Below, piece by piece: positions 11,872 to 24,706 of a stretch of 64,000 nt of DNA. The number at the start of each line of letters is the position of its first letter. Within the stretch, counting starts at the first letter, position 1. The DNA is from Porites lobata (lineage: Eukaryota > Cnidaria > Anthozoa > Scleractinia > Poritidae). Location: positions 2,501,001-2,565,000 of the forward strand of contig CALNXK010000042.1 of assembly GCA_942486035.1 (NCBI GenBank), read 5' to 3'. Under the pieces are notes generated by a model. That model searched no databases. It was not told the DNA's origin and was given only the letters and a program-made list of their open reading frames with translations. Made by a program: the position numbers and the translations under genes.

Positions 11872-12132
11872 GGGCGTGCGCTCTTTGTTAGTTGTCATTG
11901 CCTCTTCTATTGTGTGAACAGTGATTTTAGCCTTCTGCCTATTTTCATTCTCCTTCGGAAATAGTGTCTGCTGACTTTCTTTTATCTTGTTGCTTGATAT
12001 AGGTGCATCTTTTAACGTCTCTTCTCTGTATTTGAAATCCCTTTTAACTCCTTGTTTATCTAGAATGTCTTTATCTCTACCATCTGTTGTTTTCATGACG
12101 GTTTGGAGATTTTCAGCTGAGGATTGTAGGGT
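11872..12132 (-). CDS. A exon (87 codons), class epsilon
   Basis: Epsilon markers: FKYREETLKDAPISSN, KESQQTLFPKE(N). GVKRDF is private. GTAAGT donor, phase 0-0, no stop. Confidence 0.8.
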
Positions 12133-12549
12133 CTGTTCATTAAAAAAGTTTAAGTTATTAAATGTGTGTGGCTAAATTGACACAGTTTCTGCTATATTTT
12201 AACGCTTCCATTAAACATCTCTGGTTAAACAATAGTACTAAATCATTCTGGAAAGAAAGACCTGCTTTTTATTCCAGCCACAAGAAGAGGTACATGTTTC
12301 TGTGAATTCTTTTCATAATGCTGAATTAAATGTCAAAGGGATCAAACTTGGTTAACGAAATTAACAAAGGAATTTAGTTGGCCTGTTCTAAGCCTAACTT
12401 AATTCTTTAGGCCTTAGTATGTTACTCTGAATAATTTAATGTATTATTAGTTTTATTTCTTCTTAAGTTCGTTAATAGAGCCCCAAACTGGTGTAGGTAG
12501 AGGCTAATAAGAAAGTCAGATATTTCCCTTCATTAGTAGTGGAACTTAC

Positions 12550-12654
12550 TTGTCCTGCCGAATTTGCGATGATTATTTTGGTCTCAGTCACCGTGTATCT
12601 GCCACTTTTTTCTCCTGAAGACGATTTTAGCTTAAGAAAGTCCTCTTGAGGGTC
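12550..12654 (-). CDS. B exon (35 codons)
   Basis: DPQEDFLKLKSSSGEKSGRY, then TVTETKIIIANSAGQ before GTAAGT. Differs from the copy at 14062 by a few residues, as expected for a recent duplicate. Confidence 0.75.
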
Positions 12655-13421
12655 CTGGAAGTAAAATTAGAACACGCTTCTAGAGACAGACGAAATATCG
12701 CAGGCGCGTGATTATAGGATGCATACGTTGTTATCTTACTTCTCACCGTGGAACTCTATCGTTTTCGAACTCCTTAATATGGACTTTAAGATTCAACCAC
12801 TCTACGGCAACGAGAACGACGCTTAAAAAGTGAATTTGCGTTCTTTCAGTCTTTATGGGAATTATTCCTACCCAGTGATTCTGTCAAATGTAGGCAAACC
12901 CTCCTGGAATTGAATTCTTAGAGACCATATCCAAGTTCAAAATGAGAAAAAAATTTTCGTCGTTGCTTGTTTTTTTTCTCTGTAAAACGCGAAGTTAGGC
13001 ATTTTAACGTGGTAGTCGTGCATTAGTCGTGCATTGCGCTTTTTTGTACATTTCTTTGCCATCACTGCAAGACTGCGACGTGAAAATGGGCCCTAAGTTC
13101 ACGTCTTGTGGAGAACGTCAACGCAAGACAAGGACTTTCTTTTTCTTTTCCTGAACTTCGATAAAGTCTTTTAGAATTAAACCCCAGAACAAATTTGCCA
13201 ACATATGACGAAATGAAGGAGTTCGGTTGGAATAAGTGCGAAAAGTTTAAAGCAAATCGAATTCGCTTTTAATGAAGTGGCGTTTTCGTAACTAATGCAG
13301 TCTTTGTTGCTTAAGCTCACTATTGCTCAAAAGTAAAGGGAAGTAACAACATGACTAAAGCGCCAAATAACTCTAGTATACAAAAGGATCACCCATTATC
13401 ATAAGTACAGCAAATTCTTAC

Positions 13422-13682
13422 GGGCGTGTGCTCTTTCATAGTTGCCATTGCCTCTTCTGTTGTGTGAACAGTAATTTTAGCTACCTGCTTGTTTTCATTC
13501 TCCCTCGGAAATAGTGTCTGCTGACTTTCTTTTATGTTGTTGCTTGATATAGGTGCATCTTTCAATGTCTCTTCTCTGTATTTGAAATCCCTTTCAACTC
13601 CTTGTTTATCTAGAATGTCTTTATCTCTACCATCTGTTGTTTTCATGACGGTTTGGAGATTTTCAGCTGAGGATTGTAGGGT
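13422..13682 (-). CDS. A exon (87 codons), class epsilon
   Basis: Second epsilon-plus-B unit in tandem with the one at 11.87-12.65 kb. GVERDFKYREE is followed by a C-terminal part (VAKITVHTTEEAMATMKEHTP) closer to alpha copies, suggesting exchange between classes. Donor GTAAGA. Confidence 0.8.
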
Positions 13683-14061
13683 CTGTTCATTAAAAAAGTT
13701 TAAGTTATTAAATGTGTGTGGCTAAATTGACACAGTTTATGCTATATTGTAACGCTTCCATTAAACATCTCTGGTTAAACAATAGTACTAAATCATTCTG
13801 GAAAGAAAGACCTGCTTTTTATTCCAGCCACAAGAAGAGGTACATGTTTCTGTGAATTCTTTTCACAATGCTGAATTAAATGTCAAAGGGATCAAACTTG
13901 GTTAACGAAATTAAAAAAGGAATTTAGTTGGCCTGTTCTAAGCCTAACTGATGTATTATTAGTTTTATTTCTTCTTAAGTTCGTTAATAGAGCCCCAAAC
14001 TGGTATAGGTAGAGGCTAATAAGAAAGTCAGATATTTCCCTTCATTAGTAGTGGAACTTAC

Positions 14062-14166
14062 TTGTCCTCCCGAATTTGCGATGATTATTCTGGTCTCAGT
14101 CACCGTGTATCTGCCACTTTCTTCTCCTGAAGACGATTTTAACTTAAGAAAGTCCTCTTGAGGGTC
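14062..14166 (-). CDS. B exon (35 codons)
   Basis: DPQEDFLKLKSSSGEESGRY, TVTETRIIIANSGGQ; CCAG acceptor, GTAAGT donor. Nearly identical to the copy at 27215-27319. Confidence 0.75.
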
Positions 14167-14875
14167 CTGGAGGTAAAATTAGAACACGCTTTTAGAGACA
14201 GACGAAATATCGCAGGCGCGTAATTGTAGGATGCTTACATGGTTAACTTACTTCTCAACGTGCAACTCTATCGTTTTCGAACTTCTTAATAGGGACTTTA
14301 AGATTCAACCACTCGACGGCAACGAGAACGACGCTTAAAAAGTGAATTTGCGTTCTTTCAGTCTTTATCGGAATTATTCCTACCCACTTATTCTGTCAAA
14401 TGTAGGCAAACCTTCCTGGAATTGAATTCTTAGAGACCATATCCAAGTTGAAAATGAGAAACAATGTGTCGTGCATTAGTCGTGCATCACGCTTTTTTGT
14501 ACATTTCTTTGCCATCACTGCAAGACTGCGACGTGGAAATGGGGCCTAAGTTCACGTTTTGTGCAGAACGTCAACGCAAGGCAAGGACTTTCTTTTTCTT
14601 TTCCTAAACTTCGATAAAGTCTTTTAGAATTAAACCCCAGAACAAATTTGCCAACATTTGAAGAAATGAAGGAGTTCGGTTGGAATAAGTGCGACGAAGT
14701 TTGAAGCAAATCGAATTCACTTTTAATGAAGTGGCGTTTTCGTACCTAATGCAGTCTTTGTTGCTTAAGCTCACTATTGCTTAAAAGTAAAGGGAAAAAA
14801 CAACATGACTAAAGCGCCAAAAAACTCTAGTATACAAAAGGATCACGCATTATCATAAGTAGACCAAATACTTAC

Positions 14876-15136
14876 GGGCGTGCGCTCTTTGTTAGTTGCC
14901 ATTGCCTCTTCTGTTGTTTGAACAGTAATTTTAGCTTCCTGCCTATTTTCATCTTCCCTCAGAAATAGTGTCTGCTGACTTCCTTTTATGTTGTTGCTTG
15001 GTGTTGGTGCATCTTTCAATGACTCTTCTCTGTATTTGAAATCCGTTTCAACTCCTTGTTTATCTTGACTGTCTTTATCTCTACCATCTGTTGTTTTCAT
15101 GACGGTTTGGGAATATTCAACTGAAGATTGTAGGGT
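14876..15136 (-). CDS. A exon (87 codons), class alpha
   Basis: DKDSQDKQ (Ile to Ser against other alpha copies), FKYREESLKDAPTPSN, QEAKITVQTTEEAMATN. Starts block II of the array. Confidence 0.8.
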
Positions 15137-15273
15137 CTGTTGATTAAAAAATGTAAGTTATAAAATGTGTGTGGCTAAATTGACACAGTTAATGTTAAAT
15201 TATTACGCTTCCTTCAAATATCTCAGGTTAAACAATAGTGCCAAACATTCTGGAATGGAAGACCTGCTTTTTA

Positions 15274-16161
15274 TTTAATATTTTATACTTGTTATACTAT
15301 TATCTCCAATATTCAATTTGTGTAGTTTTGCGCCGAAGATGCGCGTACGCGAGTACATTTTCTCGCCATTTATTTTTTGTATTTTGTAGCCCGATTTTGT
15401 CAAACTCCTTCCTTGTTTTTTGAGAATATTATGAAAGAGAAAACATCTAAACGCAAAAAAGTTCAGCTGCGTGACAGCATAAGCTTGCTTACTTCGATTT
15501 ACTGGCTTATCACTAGAAATAACTGATTCAAAACATGGAAAAATCCGAATTTTCGGTGGTGAAATGGTCATCGAGAAATAAAGGTTTTAAAGACAAAAAA
15601 GAAAGAGAACACTGATTGTCCAGAATAAAGCGGCTAAAATAGATTCAAAATAGGTGTCACAATGGTTAGCAAACCATGTCTAAAGCTGTTTCATGAAAAG
15701 CAAAGGTTATAGGCCCCTGAGATGGCAACCAAACCTGTGCTTACTCTGCAAATCAACGATGAGCTCGTTTAAAATTTGTAAAGGAGTACAAAAGCGTTAC
15801 TATGAATAGGGGCTGGGATCATTATCTTTTTCGGATGCATGCTTAAAGTATATTTCTCCAGCTGCCTAAACGCCTAAACTAAAAAAATATTGTTTAAGGG
15901 AGGGGGGGGGGGGTAAAAGTGGAGAAGTGGCTTCCGCTTAAAATAGAGTCATCTGTGGATCTTCATGCTGTACCCCACTCCATGCTGCAACGACTACAGA
16001 ATGTGATAAAATGACGAAGGGGGGATGCCCTTTCCTAAAATTCTTACTACATGCACTCCATAGAGCAACAAACACCTTCTAAAATTTAGTGTAAGAATAA
16101 AGTTTTCATCAAAAGTTATAACACATGAAATTAGAGGAACGAAACTTTTGGGACACCCTGT
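15274..16161. repeat. mariner-like MITE, left-truncated copy
   Basis: Between alpha and beta A exons, with the same left truncation (starting at TTTATTTAATATTTTATAC) as the copies at 6.65 and 28.48 kb, so truncation preceded block duplication. A G-rich run is at about 15899-15912. Confidence 0.65.
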
Positions 16162-16205
16162 ATATAAAAGGATTAGGTATTTTCATAAGCACACCAAACA
16201 CCTAC

Positions 16206-16466
16206 GGACGTGCGCTCGTTGTTAGTTGTCATTGCCTCTTCTGTTGTGTGAACAGTGATTTTAGCCATCTGCTTATTTTCATCTTCCCTCAGAAATAGTG
16301 TCTGCTGACTTCCTTCTATGTTGTTGCTTGATGTAGGTGCATCTTTTAATGTTTCTTCTCTGTCTTTGCCATCCGTTTCAACTCCTTGTTTATCTAGAAT
16401 GTCTTTATCGCTAGCATCTGTTGTTTTCATGACGGTTTGAAGATTTTCAGCTGACGATTGTAGGGT
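16206..16466 (-). CDS. A exon (87 codons), class beta
   Basis: TTDASDKDIL replaces TTDGRDKDIL. DGKDREETLKDAPTSSN and NIEGSQQTLFLRED are beta. Ends NNERTS before GTCCG|TAG-type sequence; the exon is placed to end ACGTCC|GTAGGT. Confidence 0.75.
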
Positions 16467-16837
16467 CTGTAATTTAAAAAATTTAAGTTCTTAAATGTGT
16501 GTGACTAAATTGACACACTTTATGCTGTATTATTACGTATACGCTTCCTTCAAACATCTGAGGTTAAACAACAGTGCCAAAACATTCTGGAAAAGAAGAC
16601 CTGCTTTTTATTCCAGTCGCAAGCAGAGGCACATGTTTCTGTGAATTCTTTTCACAATCCTGCTGAATTAAATATAAAAGGGATCGAACTTGGTTATCGA
16701 AGTTAACAAAGGAATTCAGTTGGCCTGTTCTACGTCTAACTTGATTTGTTAGGCCTTAGTATGGTACTCGAATCTGGTCTATATAGAAGCTGATAAGAAA
16801 TTCAGAATATTTCCTCCTCATTAAAAGTGTAACTAAC

Positions 16838-16942
16838 TTGTCCTCCTGAATTTGTGATGATTCGTCTGGTCTGAGTCACTGTGTATCCACCACTCTCTTC
16901 TCCTGAAGCCGAATTTAACTTAAGAAAGCCTTCTTTAGGGTC
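16838..16942 (-). CDS. B exon (35 codons)
   Basis: DPKEGFLKLNSASGEESGGY, TVTQTRRIITNSGGQ, donor GTTAGT. Sister of 8205 and 30041 by position in the block and by the NSASGEE string. Confidence 0.75.
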
Positions 16943-18125
16943 CTGGAAGAAACATTAGAATACCCTTCAGAGACAGACGAAATATGGCAGGCGTGTGATT
17001 GTAGAATGCGCACATTGTTCAAGTTATTTCTCAAAGTGCAACTCTGTCGTTTTCGAACTTCTTTATGTGGCCAGTCAAAAACGCATCAAAACAATAGTGT
17101 GGACGCAAATCAATCTACGCGTTGTGGATGACAACAAAAACGCATACTTTTGATAACGCTTTAGTGACTCTTTAGTGTTTACAGGGCCTTAGATTAGCAA
17201 ACACCAACTTAGCACGTACATCACGGTTTTTTGTACATTGCAACAACATCGACGTGACTAAGTGCCTAATCTTCGAGGTTTTGTAAAGGACGTGAACAAG
17301 AAAGTATTTGTCTTGTTAACCTCCTTTACAAAGCAAACTCTTTTGTAAAGAATAGGGAGCTTGAGCAACTACGACGACGACGACAGTAACGGCAAGAAGA
17401 ACATTTCTTTGCCGCCACTGCAAGACCGCGAAATGAAAATGCGGCCTAAGTTCACGTTTTTTGCCAAAACGTCAAGACAAGACAACGAATTTGTTTTTCT
17501 TTTCCTGAACTTCGATACAGTCTTTTCGAATTCTTTTCGTCTTTTCAAACAAAATAGTTGTCTTGTTGACGTCCTTTACAAAGCAAACAGGTTTATAAAC
17601 AATAGGGAGCTGAAGCAACAACGACAATGACGGTAACGACATCGAGAACGGCGAAAAAGCAATACTCACAGGCTTAGACTGGCAAAAAAACATCTTTGCA
17701 CGCGCATCACGCTTTTTTGTTCATTTCTTTGCTGTCACTGCAAGACTGGGAGGTGAAAATGTGGCCTAAGTTCACGTTTTGTGGAGAACATCAACAAAAG
17801 ACAGGGACCTTCTTTTTCTTTTCCTGAACTTCGATACAGTCTTTTAGAATTAAACCCCAGAACAAATTTGCCAACATCTGACAAATCAAAAGAGTTCGGT
17901 TGGAATAAGTGCGATAAAGTTTGAAGCAAATCGAATTCACTTTTAATGAAGTGACGTTTTCGTAACCACCGCCGACTTTGTTTCTTAAGATCACTATAGC
18001 TAAGTTAGGACGTCTAACCCAAGATATCAGTCAAAAGTAAATGGAAGTAACAACATGGCAAAAGCGCCAAAAAAGTCTATTATATAAAAGGATCACGCAT
18101 TATCACAACCACACCAAACACTTAC

Positions 18126-18383
18126 GGGCGTGCGCTCTTTGTTAGTTGTCATTGCCTCTTCTATTGTGTGAACAGTGATTTTAGCCTCCTTATTTTCATC
18201 TTCCCTCGGAAATAGTGTCTGCTGACTTTCTTTTATGTTGTCGCTTGATATAAGTGTATCTTCAAATGCCTCTTCTCTGTACTTGGCATCCGTTTCGACT
18301 CCTTGTTTATCTAGAATATCTTTATGTCTTCCGTCTGTTGTTTTCATGACGGCATCGGAATTTTCAGCTGAAGATTGTATTGT
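18126..18383 (-). CDS. A exon (86 codons), class gamma
   Basis: One codon shorter than other A exons (DENKEAKITV). Opens TIQSSAENSDAV. Markers GRHKDIL and AKYREEAFEDTLISS. Phase 0-0. The corresponding exon is missing from block I near 8540. Confidence 0.8.
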
Positions 18384-18802
18384 CTGTTGATCATAAAATG
18401 TAAGATATTAAATGTAGGAACTGTGCGGCTTAATTGACACAGTGTATGCTACATTGTTACGCTTCTTTCAAACATCTCAGTTAAACTAAGGTCCCAAAAT
18501 ATTGAAAACCTGCTTTTTATTTAAGCCCGAGCAGATGCTCATGTTTCTGTGAATTCTTTTCACAACGCTGAATTAAATATTGAAGGGATCGAACTTGGTC
18601 AATGAAGTTAACAAAGGAGTTGACTTGATCCTTTAGGCCTTAGTATGTTGCTCTGAATAGTTTAATGTATTATTAGTTTAATGTATTTTTAGTTTAATGT
18701 ATTATTAGTTTTATTTTTTGGTAAGGACGTTAATAAAGCGCGAATCTGGTAGAAACTGAGAAGAAAGTGAGGTATTTCTTCGTCATTAGTAGTGGAACTA
18801 AC

Positions 18803-18916
18803 TTGTCCTCCTGAAATTGTGATGATTTTCCCGGTCTGAGTCACCGTGTATCTGCCAAACTGTTCTCCTGAGATCTGTAAAGGCGGTTTTAACTTAAGAA
18901 AGTCCTCTTTAGGGTC
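18803..18916 (-). CDS. B exon (38 codons, QIS form)
   Basis: DPKEDFLKLKPPLQISGEQ, then RYTVTQTGKIITISGGQ; donor GTTAGT. Belongs to the gamma-B-delta sub-block repeated at 23.0-25.0 kb. Confidence 0.75.
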
Positions 18917-20028
18917 CTGGAGGAAAATTTAGAATACACCTTCAGAGACAGAGGAAATATCGCAGGCGCATGTTTCTAGGATGCGCTCATGCTTTAACTT
19001 ACTTCTTAACGTGTAACCCTATCGTTTTCGAACTTCTTAACAGGGAAAGTCGAAAACGCATCGAAACGGTAGTGTGGACGCAAATCAATCGACTCGTTGT
19101 CGATGACAACAAAAACGCATACTTTTGAAAACGCATATTGTGGACAGGGCCTTCGATAAGAAAAACAACTGCTTTGCGCGTACATCACGATTTTTTGTAC
19201 ATTGCAACAACAACGACGTGACTAAGTGCCTAATTTCACGGGTTTTGTGAAGGACAAGAAAAAGCCAGCTACTTTTTTTCAAAGAAAGTAGTTGTCTTCT
19301 TGAAGTCCTTTACAAAGCAAACACGTTTATAAACAATAGGGAGCTGAAGCAACAACGACGACATTAACGGCAACGAAAACGGAAAAAAAAGCAATGCTAA
19401 TAGGCTTAGATTGGAAAACAAAACTTTGCACGTGCATCACGCTTTTTTGAACATTTCTTTGCTGTCAGTACAAGACTGCGACGTCAAAATACGGCCTAAG
19501 TTTACGCTTTGTGGAGAACGTCAACACAAGACAACAACTTTCTTTTTCTTTTCCTCAACTTCGATACAGTCTAATTTGCCGACATTTGACGAATTGAAAG
19601 AGTTCGGTTGGAATAAGTACGATAAAGTTTGAAGCAAATCGAATTCTCTTTTTATAATGTGGCGTTTTGGTAACCACCGCGCCGTCTTTGTTGCTTAAGC
19701 TCACTATATATTGCTAAGTTAGGACGTCTAATCCAAGATCAGTCAAAAGTAAAGGGAAGTAATAAGATGACTACAGCGCCAAAAAAGTTTAGCGCTAACG
19801 TCATTTCAACTAGCTTAAAAAAACTTTTCATAAGCAGAACTGATTTCACAGTTCTTCTGTAATTTGAATTCCTAAAAAAACTTCACTTGCCCGTCGGGCA
19901 AGTTACGAGAACAAAACTCACTAGCCCGATAGCAAAATCCACTACCCCGGGCTATCGGACACTACTTTCTTTGATCTTGTTATATACTAAAAGGATAACG
20001 CATTATCATAACCACACCAAACACTTAC

Positions 20029-20289
20029 AGGCGTGCGCTCTTTAGTAGTTGTCATTGCCTCTTCTATTGTGTGAACAGTGATTTTAGCCTGCTGCTCATT
20101 TTCATCTTCCCTCGGAAATAATGTCTCCTGACTTTCTCTTATGCGGTTACTTGATTGAAGTGTATCTTTCAATGTCTCTTTTCTGTCTTTGGCATCCGTT
20201 TCAACTCCTTGTTTATCTAGAATGTCGTTATCTCTACCATCTGTTGTTTTCATGACGGTTTGGAGATTTTCAGCTGAAGATTGTAGGGT
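20029..20289 (-). CDS. A exon (87 codons), class delta
   Basis: AKDRKETLKDTLQSSN and RIRESQETLFPRED; donor CCT|GTAAGT. Here the flanking repeat does carry an in-frame stop, unlike the delta copies at 10162 and 24707. Confidence 0.8.
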
Positions 20290-20299
20290 CTGTTGATTA

Positions 20300-20555
20300 A
20301 AAAATTTAAAAAGAGGCTGAGTTTAATCGTCCGGGTGAACGTATTCCTGAATAGGACTGTTGTTGTTGACAGTGACTAACGTTTCCACAACCTGTGCGGT
20401 AGTCATCTTCAGAGTCAAAGTGAATTGTATCACGTCAGTTGATGGAATTATACTCTGGTTATAGATCTGATTGGTCAATTACGTCACGATGTTATTGGTC
20501 GTCTGTCAGTTAAGCCGTGGTGTCATTGGCTATGAAGACTCGTAATCAGTTTTAA
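20300..20555 (-). repeat. dispersed repeat next to delta A exon
   Basis: Second copy of the element at 10435-10685, in the same orientation and at the same distance from the exon. Confidence 0.6.
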
Positions 20556-20862
20556 AAAAATTAAGTTATTAAATGTGAGTGGCTAAAGTGACACAGTTTA
20601 TGCTATATTATTACGCTTCCTTTAAACGTCTCTGGTTAAACAAGAGCACTAAATCAGTCTGGAAAGAAAGACCTGCTTTTTATTCCAGTCACAAGAAGAG
20701 GCACATGTTTCTGTGAATTTTTTTCACAATGCTGAATTAAATGTCAAAGGGATCGAACTTGGTTAACGAAGTTAACAAAGGAATTTAGTTAGCCTGTTCT
20801 ACGTCTAACTTGATTCTTTACGCCTTAGTATGTTACTCTGAATAGTTTAGTATGTTATTCTG

Positions 20863-21825
20863 AAAAGTTGTGTCTTTCAATGCAATTTAACAGTTTATAC
20901 TTGTTGTGCCACCTTGTGACTCTAATATTCGATTTGTGTGATTCGGCTTTAAAGGTGCGCGTGCGCAAGTACATTTTCCCGCCTCATAGTTTTTGTATTG
21001 TGTAGCCCGATTTTCTCAAACTCCTTCCTTTTTTTTGTTTGAGAATATCATGAAAGAAAAAAACCTCTAAACGCCAAAACGTTCAGCTGCGTGACAGCAT
21101 AAGCATGTTTACTTCGATTTACCGGCTTATCAGTAGACATAACTGATAAAAAAAAAAATGGAAAAATCCGAATTTTCGGTGGTGAAATGGTCATCGAGAA
21201 ATAAATGTTTTGAAGACAAAAAAAAAAAAAGTTAAGACTAATAAGCCTTAATAAAGCGGCTAGAACAGTTTTCAAGAAGGTTAGATACAAAAGAGATAAT
21301 TCGACAAGATAGCTTTCACAATGGTTGGCAAACCATGTCTAAAGCAGTTTCATGAAAAGCAAAGGTTATAGGCCCCTGAGATGGCAACAAAACCTCTTTT
21401 TAGTCTGCAAAACAACGATCAGCTCGTCTCAAATTTGTAAAGCAGTACAAAAGCCTTACTCTGAATAGGGGCTGGGATCATTATCTTTTATGGATGAATG
21501 CTTAAAGTATATTTTTGTAGCTGCCTAAACGCCTAAACGAAAAAAAAAATGTTGTTTCTGGGGAGGGGGGGGGGGGTGTCAAAGTGGAGAAGTGGCTCCT
21601 CCTTAAAATAGAGTCGTCTGTGGATCTTCATGCTGTATCCCACTCCACGCTGCAACGACTACAGAATGTGATAAAATAACCAAGGGGGAATGCCCTTTAC
21701 TGAAATTCTAAATACATGCACTCCATAGAGCAATAAACACCTTCTAAAATTTCATGCAAGAATAAAGTTTTGATCAAAAGCTATAACGCATGAATTTAGA
21801 GGAGCGAACTTTTGGGACAACCTGT
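20863..21825. repeat. mariner-like MITE copy
   Basis: Same start and end signature as the copy at 10893-11827. A poly-G run is at about 21559-21577. Confidence 0.6.
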
Positions 21826-21858
21826 ATATAAAAGGATCAAGCATTTTCACAAGCACAC

Positions 21859-22361
21859 TGTTACGAAAAATTGTATTGCGTGACTAGCGTGACTTTCTAG
21901 AAGCTTCGCGAGAGTTCGTAGCTTGTTTATTTTAGGATCTTGCGTAAGAGTTCCTAAAGCGGTATATTTTGTAATCTTTCGATAATTAGACTATTTGGAA
22001 AGTTCTAGAATCTTATTGTAAGCATATATAAGTAGGCGAGCCCGAGTTAAGGTTTAACTAGTTTTCACAAGCGAGGAGAGTTCGACGTTAGTCGTGTTTA
22101 GTCAAGTGTGACGAAAGCAGTGTTTATCCAAGTTGGCGGAGGCCGTATAAGTTTATCAAGTTTATTCAAGTTGGCGGAGGCCGTGTAAGTTTATCGAGTT
22201 ACGTGCTGTTGTGGAGTTTTACTTCGTGGAAACTACATTCATTCTTGGAATAAATCTTCTTGTTACTGTTCTGACAACCCTGCGTTCAGTTTGGTTTGCA
22301 AGCTACCCGTCCTCTAAAAGATTACCCACGTAACATTACCGGACAGGCCCCCAATGTTACA
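21859..22361 (+). mobile_element. solo LTR inside an A exon
   Basis: About 503 bp from TGTTACGAAA to CAATGTTACA. On the plus strand it has a TATATAA box at 22025-22031 and AATAAA at 22249-22254, the order expected in an LTR. It sits where an epsilon A exon should be, with intron sequence on its left and the exon's 5' part on its right. No clear target duplication remains, so adjacent sequence was lost at or after insertion. The internal duplication GTTGGCGGAGGCCGT is at about 22132-22187. Confidence 0.75.
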
Positions 22362-22368
22362 ATGTTAT

Positions 22369-22468
22369 AGGTGCATCTTTCAACTCCTTGTTTATCTAGA
22401 ATGTCTTTATCTCTACTATCTGTTGTTTTCATGACGGTTTGGAGATTTTCAGCGGAGGATTGTAGGGT
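22369..22468 (-). pseudogene. A exon remnant truncated by LTR
   Basis: Keeps the CAG acceptor, TLQSSAENLQTVMKTTD-like start and the DKQGV region, then lacks the segment matching TTTGAAATCC...TGTCTC and joins the LTR. No donor remains. By flanking order it is the epsilon exon of block II. Confidence 0.8.
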
Positions 22469-23009
22469 CTGTTCATTAAAAAAGTTTAAGTTGTTAAATG
22501 TGTGTGGCTAAATTGACACAGTTTATGCTATATTGTAACGCTTCCATTAAACATCTCTGGTTAAACAATAGTACTAAATCATTCTGGAAAGAAAGACCTG
22601 CTTTTTATTCCAGCCACAAGAAGAGGTACATGTTTCTGTGAATTCTAAGTTTACGTTTTGTGGAGAACGTCAACGCAAGACAAGGACTTTCTTTTTCTTT
22701 TCCTGAACTTCGATAAAGTCTTTTAGAATTAAACCCCAGAACAAATTTCCCAACACTCACATCTGACAAATCGAAGAGTTCGGTTGGAATAAGTGCGATA
22801 AAGTTTGAAGCAAATCGAATTCACTTTTAATGAAGTGACGTTTTCTTAACCACCGCCGACTTTGTTCCTTAAGATCACTATAGCTAAGTTAGGACGTCTA
22901 ACCCAAGATATCAGTCAAAAGTAAATGGAAGTGACAACACGACAAAAGCGCCAAAAAAGTCTAGTATATAAAAGGATCACGCATTATCACAACCACACCA
23001 AACACTTAC

Positions 23010-23267
23010 GGGCGTGCGCTCTTTGTTAGCTGTCATTGCCTCTTCTATTGTGTGAACAGTGATTTTAGCCTTCTTATTTTCATCTTCCCTCGGAAATAGT
23101 GTCTGCTGACTTTCTTTTATGTTGTTGCTTGATATAAGTGTATCTTCAAATGTCTCTTCTCTATACTTGGCATCCGTTTCGACTCCTTGTTTATCTAGAA
23201 TATCTTTATGTCTTCCGTCTGTTGTTTTCATGACGGCATCGGAATTTTCAGCTGAAGATTGTATTGT
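23010..23267 (-). CDS. A exon (86 codons), class gamma
   Basis: GRHKDILDKQ, AKYREETFEDTLISSN, DENKKAKITV. Nearly the same as 18126-18383, including the TIQSS start, showing a late duplication. Confidence 0.8.
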
Positions 23268-23642
23268 CTGTTGATCATAAAATGTAAGATATTAAATGTA
23301 GGAACTGTGCGGCTTAATTTACACAGTCTATGCTACATTGTTACGCTTCTTTCAAACATCTCAGTTAAACTAAGGTCCCAAAACATTGAAAAACCTGCAG
23401 ATGCTCATGTTTCTGTGAATTCTTTTCACAAAGCTGAATTAAATATCGAAGGGATCGAAGTTTGTTAACGAAGTTAACAAAGGAGTTGACTTGATCCTTT
23501 AGCCCTTAGTATGTTGCTCTGAATAGTTTAATGTATTATTAGTTTTATTTTTTCTTAAGGGCGTTAATAAAGCGCGAATCTGGTATATATAGAAACTGAG
23601 AAGAACGTGAGGTATTTCTTCGTCATTAGTAGTGGAACTAAC

Positions 23643-23756
23643 TTGTCCTCCTGAATTTGTGATGATTTTCCTGGTCTGAGTCACCGTGTATCTGCCACTC
23701 TGTTCTGCTGAGATCTGTAAAGGCGGTCTTAACTTAAGAAAGTCCTCGATAGGGTC
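23643..23756 (-). CDS. B exon (38 codons), acceptor mutated
   Basis: The coding part is intact: DPIEDFLKLRPPLQISAEQ, then RYTVTQTRKIITNSGGQ. The base before the exon is changed: the minus strand reads CTCCGG|GAC where other copies read CCAG|GAC. Without an AG the exon should be skipped; because it is phase 0-0, skipping keeps the frame. Confidence 0.65.
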
Positions 23757-24706
23757 CCGGAGGAAAATTTAGAATACACTTTCAGAAACAGAGGAAAGAT
23801 CGCAGGCGCATGTTTCTAGGATGCGCTCATGCTTTAACTTACTTCTTAACGTGTAACGCTATCGTTTTCGAACTTCTTAACAGAGAAAGTCGAAAACGGA
23901 TCGAAACGGTAGTGTGGACGCAAATCAATCGACTCGTTGTCGATGACAACAAAAACGCATACTTTTGAAAACGCATAATTGAGGACAGGGCCTTCGATAA
24001 GAGAAACAACAGCTTTGCGCGTACATCAGGATTTTTTGTACATTGCAACAACAACGACGTGACTAAGTGCCTAATTTCACGGGTTTTGTGAAGGACGTGA
24101 AAAAGACAACTACTTTTTTTCAAAGAAAGTAGTTGTCTTCTTGAAGTCCTTTACAAAGCAAACACGTTTATAAATAATAGGGAGCTGAAGCAACAACGAC
24201 GACGACATTAACAACAACGAAAACGGAAAAAAAGCAATGCTAATAGGCTTGGATTGGAAAACAAAACTTTGCACGTACATCACGCTTTTTTGTACATTTC
24301 TTTGCTGTCAGTACAAGACTGTGACGTCAAAATACGGCCTAAGTTTACGCTTTGTGGAGAACGTCAACACAAGACAACGACTTTCTTTTTCTTTTCCTCA
24401 ACTTCGATACAGTCTAATTTGCCATCATTTGACGAATTGAAAGAGTTCGGTTGGAATAAGTACGATAAAGTATGACTCAAATCGAATTCTCTTTTTATGA
24501 TGTGTCGTTTTCGTAACCACCGCCGTCTTTGTTGCTTAAGCTCACTATATATTGCTAAGTTAGGACGTCTAATCCAAGATCAGTCAAAAGTAAAGGGAAG
24601 TAATGAGATGACTAAAGCGCCAAAAAAGTCTAGTGAAAGTTATTTTTACAGCTTGCGATTTGGGCAAGCTAAGGCTAGATATTCTAGCGCCATACCAAAC
24701 ACTTAC

